Source: Bacteroidota bacterium
Lineage (GTDB): Bacteria; Bacteroidota; Bacteroidia; Bacteroidales; F082
Assembly (NCBI GenBank): GCA_023396415.1
Contig: JAEWWJ010000074.1
Location: 1-64,000 of the forward strand
Reading direction: 5' to 3'
DNA: 64,000 nucleotides
The position numbers and the translations under genes were made by a program. Under the pieces are notes generated by a model that saw only the letters and a list, made by a program, of their open reading frames with translations, did no database searches and was not told the DNA's origin. Position 1 is the first letter of the stretch. Every line of letters begins with the position of its first letter. Shown here piece after piece: positions 30,875-38,689 of the stretch.

Positions 30875-32239
30875 ATGAAAACAAAAACCGTCTTTTTTTG
30901 TCGCAGTTGTGGCAACGAATCACCCAAATGGATAGGCAATTGCCCTTCCTGCGGTGAGTGGAACACCTACGTCGAAGAAACTTTGGCTACTGGAAAGGCC
31001 GGTAAACCTGCGGCAAGCAAAAGTTGGGAACACAAGTCCACTCCACTTCCAATCAAAGATATTATTTCGGAGAAAGAAGCCCGCATCAATATGCAAAACG
31101 GCGAACTTAACAGGGTGTTGGGTGGTGGCTTGGTTCCGGGTTCACTGGTGTTGATTGGCGGCGAACCTGGCATCGGCAAATCAACGCTCATGCTTCAGGT
31201 GGCACTTGCACTTCAGGGCTTGAAAGTGCTGTATGTTTCGGGCGAGGAAAGCCAACAGCAGATAAAAATGCGTGCCGACCGCATTGGCATCGCCAACGCT
31301 GATTGTTACATCCTCACCGAAACAGAAACCCAACAAATTGCCCTTCATTTTGAACAGTTGAAACCCGATTTGGTAATTATTGACTCGATTCAAACGCTTC
31401 ATACAGCTCATGTTGAGGCCACAGCCGGAAGTATTTCGCAGATCAGGGAATGTGCGTCGGAGATGAATAAAATGGCAAAGATGACACATGTGCCGGTGGT
31501 GTTGATCGGTCATATCACCAAAGATGGAAGCATTGCCGGGCCTAAGATTTTAGAACATATGGTGGATACAGTCATTCAATTTGAAGGCGATCGCCATTAT
31601 GGTTTTCGCATCCTTAGGGCAGTGAAAAATCGTTTTGGCTCTGCTTCTGAGTTGGGCATTTTTGAGATGACGGCTTCCGGCCTTCGTGAGGTAACCAATC
31701 CGAGTGAGATTCTTTTATCGCAACGCGAAGAAAATGTGAGCGGTGTCGCCATTTCGGCTATGGTGGAAGGATTGCGCCCCATGCTAATTGAAACACAGGC
31801 ACTCGTGAGCACGGCTGCTTACGGCACTCCCCAGCGTTCGGGCACAGGTTTCGATTTGCGGAGGCTTAATATGTTGTTGGCCGTTTTAGAAAAACGTGCC
31901 GGCTTTAGGCTCAGCGCCAAAGACGTGTTTTTGAACATCGCCGGCGGCCTTCGTGTTGACGATCCGGCCATTGACATGGCTGTGATTGCTGCCATCCTCT
32001 CGTCGAGTGAAGATCTGCCGATTGACAGTAAAACAGCCTTTGCTGCCGAGGTAGGGCTTTCGGGCGAGATTAGGGCCGTCAACCGCATTGAGGCACGTAT
32101 TACCGAAGCCGATAAGCTGGGTTTTGAGCGTATTTTTATTTCGAAATTCAATGCAAAAGGCCTTGAGCAAAAAAAATATTCACTCCAAATTATTCCGGTT
32201 GTTTCGGTTGGGCAGCTCTTTGGGCATTTGTTCGGTTAA
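30875..32239 (+). CDS. radA: RadA/Sms DNA-repair ATPase
   Basis: Bacterial RecA-like helicase that drives branch migration in homologous recombination and repair. The 454-residue protein has a four-Cys zinc finger (CRSCGNESPKWIGNCPSCG), Walker A GGEPGIGKST at about 100, the Walker B region DLVIIDSIQT, and the RadA signature KNRFG inside AVKNRFGSASELGIF. The C-terminal Lon-like domain contains ALVSTAAYGTPQRSGTGFD and DVFLNIAGGLRVDDPAIDMAV. The ATG at 30875 is two codons downstream of a TTG. It lies 92 bases after the DPP11 gene, with its own promoter. Confidence 0.96.
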   Translation: MKTKTVFFCRSCGNESPKWIGNCPSCGEWNTYVEETLATGKAGKPAASKSWEHKSTPLPIKDIISEKEARINMQNGELNRVLGGGLVPGSLVLIGGEPGIGKSTLMLQVALALQGLKVLYVSGEESQQQIKMRADRIGIANADCYILTETETQQIALHFEQLKPDLVIIDSIQTLHTAHVEATAGSISQIRECASEMNKMAKMTHVPVVLIGHITKDGSIAGPKILEHMVDTVIQFEGDRHYGFRILRAVKNRFGSASELGIFEMTASGLREVTNPSEILLSQREENVSGVAISAMVEGLRPMLIETQALVSTAAYGTPQRSGTGFDLRRLNMLLAVLEKRAGFRLSAKDVFLNIAGGLRVDDPAIDMAVIAAILSSSEDLPIDSKTAFAAEVGLSGEIRAVNRIEARITEADKLGFERIFISKFNAKGLEQKKYSLQIIPVVSVGQLFGHLFG

Positions 32240-32441
32240 AGCAAAAATAGTACGGAAACCATTACCGGATAAGCTATTGCGAGTTTTTTTATTTTATGTT
32301 TCAGTGTTTGCTTTTAGGTTTCTATGCGAATTTTTGCTTTTGATGTTCTTCTTGTTTTGCCTACCGATAGCACATCAATTCATTTTTGGTACGTATTTTG
32401 GTTTAGACAGGGTAGTTTAAAAACTCAAAAAATCCAAAGCC

Positions 32442-33710
32442 ATGAAAAAACGCATTTATTCAATCCTCTTCGCCCTTCTCACCCTCGTTGTGGTGGAAGC
32501 TCAAGCGAAAGATTATCCCGAAGAATACCTTGGATTGCCCGGCGACAACTTAAATTTATTTGCCGTGATGGACATTTTTCAAGCATCGGAAACACTGGAA
32601 GGTTTTGAAAGAAGCCTCAACGATCCGGAGGCAATTGTGAACAACCTCGATCTGAACAACGACAACCGTGTAGATTATATTATGGTCCTCGATTTTGCTG
32701 AAGATAATGTGCACAACATCGTTTTAAGGGTGGCCCTCAACAATCAAACCTATCAAGATGTGGCTGTTTTTACCGTTCAAAAACTTCGAAGCGGTGCGGT
32801 TGAAATTCAATTGATTGGCGACAAAGACCTCTATGGCCCCGATTATATTATTGAGCCCAATTACGAAGAAACGCCCAACCCCGGATATACCGGTGCTTCG
32901 GGAAATTACAATAGCTCAGCATCTGAAAACGTTACCTACGTTACCACCAACTATTATGAACTATCTACATGGCCTGTTATAGTTTACCTCACATCGCCTA
33001 CTTACGTTGTGTGGCATAGCCGATGGTCTTGGGGATATTATCCGGAATATTGGCAACCTTGGACCCCTTACTATTACCATTATTATTACGGCTATCACTA
33101 CAATGTTTATCCACACTATCGCAGCTACTATCGCCGTTGGCACCACCAACGTTGTAGCGCTTACGAACGGGTATATTATACACACCATCGCCGGCACGAC
33201 CCGGGGATTGTAGTGAACATCAACAATGGAAGTTATCGCAATACTTACAGTCGTCCTGAAACGCGAAAAGAAGGTGAAACACTTTATGCCAGAAGGGTTT
33301 CCGATGGAACGACCCTCCCCGGAGCACCACGGGCCAAACGCAGTCAGGATATCCGTCCGGCAGACAATTCGGCCACAAGGGCTGTTAGAAAAGATGATCC
33401 AACAAAAGAATTGAACCGTTCAAAAGCTTCGGATCGCGCTGTTAGACCGTCGGAGGGTCGCCCGGTTTCCGGCTCAGGACAAGAAAAGGTAAGAGAAGCC
33501 CGTCCACAACAAGCGGTGGAAAGACCTGTTCAGAGAAGCTCAGGAAGCAAGGAGGTGCGAAAAGAAAGACCAGTCGCTCAGCCGCGATCTGTTTCTCCTT
33601 CCGGTCAGAATAATGCAGTTCGTGAAGCAAAACCGCAACAGTCAGTGGAGCGTCCGGTTCAAAGAAGCTCAGGAAGTAGGGAAGTGAGACAGGAAAGACC
33701 TGCTACTTAA
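32442..33710 (+). CDS. Secreted Tyr/His-rich and repeat-rich protein, interrupted by a stop
   Basis: Exported protein of 422 residues up to its first stop, family not recognised. The signal peptide is MKKRIYSILFALLTLVVVEAQA. A globular region at about 25-150 contains LDLNNDNRVDYIMVLD and VALNNQTYQDVAVFTV. A 55-residue stretch at about 200-255 is dominated by Tyr, His and Trp (YYYHYYYGYHYNVYPHYR). The C-terminal third is basic and disordered, with a 43-residue repeat (129 bp period; units at 33489 and 33618). The frame is cut by TAA at 33708, where the preceding repeat unit has CAG (Gln). Downstream the same frame continues 74 codons with the same composition, so the full-length product would be about 496 residues. 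Confidence 0.8.
   Translation: MKKRIYSILFALLTLVVVEAQAKDYPEEYLGLPGDNLNLFAVMDIFQASETLEGFERSLNDPEAIVNNLDLNNDNRVDYIMVLDFAEDNVHNIVLRVALNNQTYQDVAVFTVQKLRSGAVEIQLIGDKDLYGPDYIIEPNYEETPNPGYTGASGNYNSSASENVTYVTTNYYELSTWPVIVYLTSPTYVVWHSRWSWGYYPEYWQPWTPYYYHYYYGYHYNVYPHYRSYYRRWHHQRCSAYERVYYTHHRRHDPGIVVNINNGSYRNTYSRPETRKEGETLYARRVSDGTTLPGAPRAKRSQDIRPADNSATRAVRKDDPTKELNRSKASDRAVRPSEGRPVSGSGQEKVREARPQQAVERPVQRSSGSKEVRKERPVAQPRSVSPSGQNNAVREAKPQQSVERPVQRSSGSREVRQERPAT
33489..33710 (+). repeat. 129-bp tandem repeat in the C-terminal coding region
   Basis: Two units begin at 33489 and 33618 and encode VREARPQQAVERPVQRSSGS and its near copy. The period is 43 codons. The second unit is interrupted by TAA at 33708. 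Confidence 0.8.
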
Positions 33711-33932
33711 CCAAGAAAAACTGAAGCTGCACCAAGAATGGAAACCGAAAGACGCAATGCTCCCGCTGCAACAAAGCCGCAAGCCGCACCAAGCAGAAGC
33801 AACGATGCGGTTAAGAGCAGTTCCAGCCAGCAAAAAAGGTCGGTTGTTAGTCAGCCGGCTGTCAAAACACCTCAAAAAAGCGAAGCGGCTCCAAAAAGAG
33901 AAAGTAAAAGCAATGCTTCAGAAAAGCGATAA
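33711..33932 (+). pseudogene. In-frame tail stranded behind a premature stop
   Basis: Reading on in the frame of the upstream gene gives PRKTEAAPRMETERRNAPAA and then more Lys/Ala/Ser/Pro-rich residues to a stop at 33930-33932. The composition matches the preceding tail and the frame is unbroken apart from the single TAA. An ATG at 33738 could restart translation, but nothing shows that it does. Confidence 0.7.
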
Positions 33933-33973
33933 ATTTTTGTAAACAGTGGCATTTACAAAAACATAAAAACAAA

Positions 33974-34006
33974 AATGACCTCGATTTAAGTCGGGGTCAT
34001 TTTTTT
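33974..34006. terminator. Bidirectional terminator
   Basis: An 11-bp stem (aatgacctcga / tcggggtcatt, one T-G wobble) with a 6-base loop and a T run to 34006; an A run precedes it. It serves the Tyr/His-rich gene (+) and the convergent gene at 34049 (-). Confidence 0.85.
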
Positions 34007-34048
34007 GCTTTTAGGTATTTTCTCATCGAAAGGGGGAAAAGTTTGTTG

Positions 34049-34690
34049 TTAGTTTAATGTGGCGTTAAAGAGAATTCCAAAATTATTGCTGTCCATCAGC
34101 TCTTCAACGCTTCCGCCGGGGGTATTGGTGAGCTTGGTTTTTCCGTAGGTGACGGCAATGCCCAATCCCCATCTTTTTGAAACCCACCATTCTTTACCGG
34201 CTTTTATTTGCATGGCAAAACCTCTGTCGGTGGCAACTGAAGCGTTGCTGTTGTCGCTATCAATCAAAGAATAACCGCCAAAACCGACCGATCCTGAAAA
34301 AAAGATGTTTTGAGGCATGATGTAGTATGTCAGCCCTCCACCAAGCATGGCTTCTCCAATCGATAAATTGTTTGAAGCATTTTGGGAGTTTGAACCTGAA
34401 GTAACTTTAGGGCCGGCCAGGCTGCTCGACACTAAAGTAGCATGGAGAATAAGGTTTTCTTTTACCGCACCTCCAATTTTGATGTCAAAAATAGCTCCTG
34501 TGCCAGTGAACTTGTAATCATAAACCCCTACAATTTCGGAGCTGATGGAAGGGAAATGAGGTCCTACACTCATGCTGAGGAAAAAACCTGTGTGCGTGCG
34601 CCCTTCCGGAGGTTTGGCTATTGTTTCGGATTGTGCGAAAACGAGCGTTGAGGCGATGAATAATACGGACAAAAGACTGATTTTTTTCAT
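34049..34690 (-). CDS. Outer-membrane beta-barrel-like protein
   Basis: A 213-residue exported protein with signal peptide MKKISLLSVLFIASTLVFAQ (start at 34690; the longer frame merely adds residues ahead of it). The mature part alternates short hydrophobic beta strands with turns (GFFLSMSVGPHFP, AIFDIKIGGAV, LILHATLVSSSL, EAMLGGGLTYYIM, IFFSGSVGFGGYSL, MQIKAGKEWW, GLGIAVTYGKTKL, FGILFNATLN), about eight strands. That pattern resembles the eight-stranded barrels of the OmpA/OmpW-like group. Ligand unknown. It converges on the Tyr/His-rich gene across a shared terminator. Confidence 0.75.
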   Translation of the reverse strand: MKKISLLSVLFIASTLVFAQSETIAKPPEGRTHTGFFLSMSVGPHFPSISSEIVGVYDYKFTGTGAIFDIKIGGAVKENLILHATLVSSSLAGPKVTSGSNSQNASNNLSIGEAMLGGGLTYYIMPQNIFFSGSVGFGGYSLIDSDNSNASVATDRGFAMQIKAGKEWWVSKRWGLGIAVTYGKTKLTNTPGGSVEELMDSNNFGILFNATLN

Positions 34691-34770
34691 TTCATTTCTT
34701 GTTTGGTTCATCATCAATAGCATTTCTTTCGCTTCAAAATTAAGGAATATTCCCTCTCTTTATCGAAAGA

Positions 34771-34807
34771 AAAAAGGTTGGCGGGAAATTTTCACGCCAA
34801 CCTTTTT
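34771..34807 (-). terminator. Terminator of the C69 dipeptidase gene
   Basis: A 13-bp perfect stem (aaaaaggttggcg / cgccaaccttttt) with an 11-base loop lies 24 bases past the dipeptidase stop codon, with a run of T on the minus strand. Confidence 0.85.
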
Positions 34808-34830
34808 AAAAACTATTTTTATCTTGTGGT

Positions 34831-36600
34831 TTAATGACTTTCGCCACTCATTTTTAGCTTGTCGCCTGTTTCTTCAATCACCTTACGGTAAAAAGGTTCG
34901 CTGTATCCGGGAAACTTAACATTAGGATTTTGATGGCCGGGATTGCGTGTTTTCACGTTTCCGTCCATATACTTCATAAACATTTCTTGATAGAGTGTTT
35001 TGTAGCTGTTAAAGGTGCGCGTTACTTGATCGGTGCTGTAATCGGTAAGGAAAGCAACTGCTGCAGCCGGGTTTTCTTTGTACAATTTCATGGCTGCATC
35101 ATCAACAGAAGTTGTGCGGGCGATAAACATTTTCTCCAGTCCATCGCGCACGTTAGCTATTTCGGGTTGAATCATATTATAACGGGTATAGCTGAGGTTA
35201 GATACCATATTGGTGATCCAAAACAGCGATGTTTCCGACCATTCCATCATAGCGCCGTTGCCTCTTTCAATATGTTGAGGGCTTACAGTGATGCTGGAGT
35301 ACAAAGGCATATAAACACAAGCGTTGGCATCGTCAACACCCCACCAAATGATACCACCCACTGCATCGGGCAACCATGAGCGCGATTGTGTTACAAATGA
35401 AAATCCGGTTTGTTGTGTGGCTGTGGCGCGCTCGTTCACGTAGTTTACGCCGTCAACTTTCCAAGTAAGTGGCCTCCAACGATAAGGCATTTGGTGAGGC
35501 CCTGCCCCAAAATCTTTACTCATATCGAGTTCTGTTCCTTCGAGGTAATCGCGCATGAAGTTCATCATGTCATTGACTGAAATTTTCTTTTCGGGTTTCA
35601 CCCACAGTGGCATACGGTTGGTAGCGTATTTGTTCGGGTTGGGGCGTCCGTCGTCATATTTTTCGTTGTGCTGGATATTGCCCTTCACATAGTCCCAATA
35701 TTTGTCCATACCCGGGGTCACCTTGTTAAACATACTCCAAACACGGATGTCGCAAAAGCGCGCTCCTCCAAAATCAACCGGCGCATAGGTATCGGAAAAG
35801 CTAAACTCTGTGTCGTCGCCAACAAACCAGCCTTTGGCGCGGGCAAAGTTGATGACATCTTCTGAATAAATAACCTCAACGGAGGGGTCGTTAATTTTAT
35901 TCATTTCCTTTGAAGTGATGGATTTTTTCCCATCAGCGATAGGGAAATTCTGGATGCGGGCTTGGTTGGCATGACCGCTCACATAGCCATCAGGGATACG
36001 CAAAGCTACCCATAATGCACCTTTGTTGGCATTGAAGGTTTTTTTGGTTTTTTTGTCGGTTTTCATTTGGGTGCCTCTGCCAATCATTTCGAGAATCCAC
36101 ACCTCGTTTTTGTCGGCAATGCTAAACGATTCGCCTGAGCTGTAATAACCATATTCGGCTACCAGTTCCGACATTATTTGGATGGCTTCGCGAGCTGTGG
36201 TGGCCCTTTGCAAGGTAAGATAAATGAGGCTGCCATAGTCAATAATTCCGGTGGTATCAACCAATTCGGGACGACCGCCAAAAGTAGTTTCGCCTATTGC
36301 AACTTGGTGTTCGTTCATGTTGCCCACAACGTTATAGGTGCGCGAGGCTTGTTTAATTTTTCCAAGATATTTTCCTGTATCCCATTCGTAAACATCCATC
36401 ATGGTTCCTGCGGGATGTTCGCCTGCTTCCCAATGGTAAAGCTCGCCGTATAAAACATGTGAGTCGGCGGCATAGGTAATCATGGTTGAACCATCCACTG
36501 ATGCACCTTTGGTAACAAGGTAGTTGGTGCAAGCTTTGTTGCTTAAGGGTGTGAGTGTGGCAAAAATGAATGCTGCTACTACCCAAAATTTCTTATTCAT
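34831..36600 (-). CDS. C69-family dipeptidase
   Basis: Exported N-terminal-nucleophile peptidase of 589 residues. After signal removal near NKA the new N-terminus would be the catalytic Cys24 (ACTNYLVTKGASVDGSTMI), typical of MEROPS family C69. Other features are the oxyanion/scaffold segments VVGNMNEHQVAIGETTFGG, YGSLIYLTLQRATTAREAI and SFSIADKNEVWILEMIGRG. Substrates in the family are dipeptides. It fits with the DPP11-type enzyme at 28.6 kb as part of a periplasmic peptide-degradation chain, though they are not adjacent. Confidence 0.93.
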   Translation of the reverse strand: MNKKFWVVAAFIFATLTPLSNKACTNYLVTKGASVDGSTMITYAADSHVLYGELYHWEAGEHPAGTMMDVYEWDTGKYLGKIKQASRTYNVVGNMNEHQVAIGETTFGGRPELVDTTGIIDYGSLIYLTLQRATTAREAIQIMSELVAEYGYYSSGESFSIADKNEVWILEMIGRGTQMKTDKKTKKTFNANKGALWVALRIPDGYVSGHANQARIQNFPIADGKKSITSKEMNKINDPSVEVIYSEDVINFARAKGWFVGDDTEFSFSDTYAPVDFGGARFCDIRVWSMFNKVTPGMDKYWDYVKGNIQHNEKYDDGRPNPNKYATNRMPLWVKPEKKISVNDMMNFMRDYLEGTELDMSKDFGAGPHQMPYRWRPLTWKVDGVNYVNERATATQQTGFSFVTQSRSWLPDAVGGIIWWGVDDANACVYMPLYSSITVSPQHIERGNGAMMEWSETSLFWITNMVSNLSYTRYNMIQPEIANVRDGLEKMFIARTTSVDDAAMKLYKENPAAAVAFLTDYSTDQVTRTFNSYKTLYQEMFMKYMDGNVKTRNPGHQNPNVKFPGYSEPFYRKVIEETGDKLKMSGESH

Positions 36601-36692
36601 AGGTAAAATTTATTGTTAGAAATAACTTTATTACGTTACAAAAATAGCGGAATTTTTGTCGTAACCGGGAGAATGGAAACTGTTTTACGGTT

Positions 36693-37622
36693 TTAGTGTA
36701 GTATTTCGATGACCTTTTCGCGGTCTTTGACGAGTTGTTGCTGCAACATGCTCAGATTATCGAATTTCTCTTCGTTTCGGATGCGATCAACAAAGCTGAT
36801 ACAAATTTCATCGCCGTAAATTTCATCATTAAAATCGAAAATATTCACTTCCACTGTAAGGTGAGTTGTTCCTGCCACTGTGGGACGGAAACCGATATTC
36901 CCCATGCCTTTATAGCGTTTTCCTTTATGGGTGATGTAACACGCATACACGCCACACACTGAAATAAGTTTATAGACTTCGGCGAGCGCAATGTTGGCTG
37001 TTGGAAAACCAATGGTTCGCCCCAGCTCGTTGCCATGAACCACAGGGCCACAAACAGTGTAATCGTAGCCCAACAAACGGTTGGCCTTTTTCACGTCGCC
37101 GGTTTCTAAAGCCTTTCTAATTTTGGTTGAACTCACTGCAATATTTTCAACATCCTGAGCAGCAACCCTTTCCACTTTGAAATTGTATTTGGTACTGAGG
37201 TCATAAAGCAGTTTGAAATCGCCCATGCGGTTTTTCCCGAAATGATGGTCGTAGCCAATGACCAATCGTGCAGGTTTTATTTTTTCGACGATATAGTTTT
37301 TGATAAAAGTTTCGCTGCTGGTGCGTGAAAATTCACGGGTAAACTCAATAATAATCACATTATCAATGCCTATTTGCTGCAGAATCTCCAGTTTTTTTTC
37401 TTGGGAATTGATAAAGCGCAGGTTACTGCTGTCAATATTGAGCACCAATCGTGGATGAGGGAAGAAGGTGACAACAACGGTTTCTCCTCCAATTTCTTTG
37501 GCATCGGCAATCATTTTTTTAAAAATGGCCTGATGTCCGAGATGTACGCCATCAAAAGTGCCAATTGTTACAATAGCATTTTTAACAGGCTTGAAATCAT
37601 TGATGTTTTGAAAAATTTTCAC
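36693..37622 (-). CDS. ribF: RibF, bifunctional riboflavin kinase / FAD synthetase
   Basis: Makes FMN and FAD from riboflavin. The 309-residue protein has the N-terminal adenylyltransferase domain with TIGTFDGVHLGHQAIF (HxGH-type nucleotidyl motif), FFPHPRLVL and STKIRKAL. The C-terminal kinase domain contains GRTIGFPTANIAL, GVYACYITHKGKRYKGMGNIGFRPTV and EVNIFDFNDEIYGDEICISFV. Order and length are standard. It is downstream of asd with a 6-base gap, so the two are likely one transcript. Confidence 0.96.
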   Translation of the reverse strand: MKIFQNINDFKPVKNAIVTIGTFDGVHLGHQAIFKKMIADAKEIGGETVVVTFFPHPRLVLNIDSSNLRFINSQEKKLEILQQIGIDNVIIIEFTREFSRTSSETFIKNYIVEKIKPARLVIGYDHHFGKNRMGDFKLLYDLSTKYNFKVERVAAQDVENIAVSSTKIRKALETGDVKKANRLLGYDYTVCGPVVHGNELGRTIGFPTANIALAEVYKLISVCGVYACYITHKGKRYKGMGNIGFRPTVAGTTHLTVEVNIFDFNDEIYGDEICISFVDRIRNEEKFDNLSMLQQQLVKDREKVIEILH

Positions 37623-37628
37623 GGTATG

Positions 37629-38621
37629 TTATAAATAATCGTTTTTGAAAAGCCATGTAGCAATTTGAACAGCGTTGGTTGCAGCGCCTTTGCGCAGGTT
37701 ATCGGCCACCACCCATAAGTTCAATCCGTTGGCAACACTGCTATCGCGGCGGATACGCCCAACAAACACTTCATCCTTGTTATGCGCAAAAAGTGGCATT
37801 GGATAGTAATTTTCAGCGGGTTTATCTTGAACCACCAATCCGGGTGTATGGTTCAATAGATCATGGATGTCGGAAAGCTCAAATGGAGAGTTGAGTTCAA
37901 TATTGATGGCCATGCTGTGTCCGCCAGTCACCGGAACACGGACCACGGTAGCCGTAATGGCTATTGTGGGATCGCTCAATATTTTTCGCGATTCAAACAC
38001 TAACTTTTCTTCTTCGGTGGTGTATCCATCCGTGTTGAAATCGCCTCCATGCGGAATGAGGTTCAGGTGTATCTGATGCGGATAAGCCTCAATTTCAGGC
38101 CTTTTGCCTTGCTGCTCGGCTTCCAACTGTTGAAGTCCTTTGATGCCGCTGCCTGTTACCGATTGGTAGGTAGAAATTACCAAACGCTTGATGCCATAAC
38201 GGCGATGCAATGGCGCAATAGCAGCCACCATTTGAATGGTCGAGCAGTTGGGGTTGGCGATAATTTTGTCTGTTTTTTGAAGCGTGTTTCCGTTCACTTC
38301 GGGCACTATCAGCGGTATCGTTGGATCTTTGCGCCATGCAGAGCTGTTGTCAATAACGGTGATACCGGCTTGTGCAAAAAGGGGCGCAAGCGAAAGAGAT
38401 GCCTGGCCACCGGCTGAAAACAAAGCGATAACTGGCTTCAGGGCAATGGCTTGTGCAGCACTCACCACTTTCAGCTGCTTTCCGTGAAAGGTTACCACCT
38501 TGCCTATCGAACCCTCTGATGCAACAGGAATCAGTTCACTCACAGGCAATGGATGTTCCTCCAGAACCCGCAACATCATTCGCCCTACTAAGCCCGTGGC
38601 GCCAACAATTGCAATTTTCAT
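37629..38621 (-). CDS. asd: Aspartate-semialdehyde dehydrogenase
   Basis: NADPH-dependent enzyme converting 4-aspartyl phosphate to aspartate semialdehyde, the branch point to lysine/DAP, threonine and methionine. The 330-residue protein starts with the dinucleotide motif VGATGLVGRMMLRVLEE. The catalytic Cys lies in NPNCSTIQMV, and the acid-base His in a PVTGGHSMAINIEL context. The RRDSSVANGLNLWVVADN end is typical. It is divergent from the surface protein at 38690, sharing a short 68-base region. Confidence 0.96.
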   Translation of the reverse strand: MKIAIVGATGLVGRMMLRVLEEHPLPVSELIPVASEGSIGKVVTFHGKQLKVVSAAQAIALKPVIALFSAGGQASLSLAPLFAQAGITVIDNSSAWRKDPTIPLIVPEVNGNTLQKTDKIIANPNCSTIQMVAAIAPLHRRYGIKRLVISTYQSVTGSGIKGLQQLEAEQQGKRPEIEAYPHQIHLNLIPHGGDFNTDGYTTEEEKLVFESRKILSDPTIAITATVVRVPVTGGHSMAINIELNSPFELSDIHDLLNHTPGLVVQDKPAENYYPMPLFAHNKDEVFVGRIRRDSSVANGLNLWVVADNLRKGAATNAVQIATWLFKNDYL

Positions 38622-38689
38622 CAGGTATGTTGCTTGTGCAATTTTTTTCTACATTTACATTTTCAAAGCGGTTGCAAAAATATGAAATA

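Noticed and set aside
38453..38689. Upstream extension of the lamin-tail protein frame
   Set aside because: It runs within divergent asd and would precede the signal peptide at 38690, so it is not coding on this strand.
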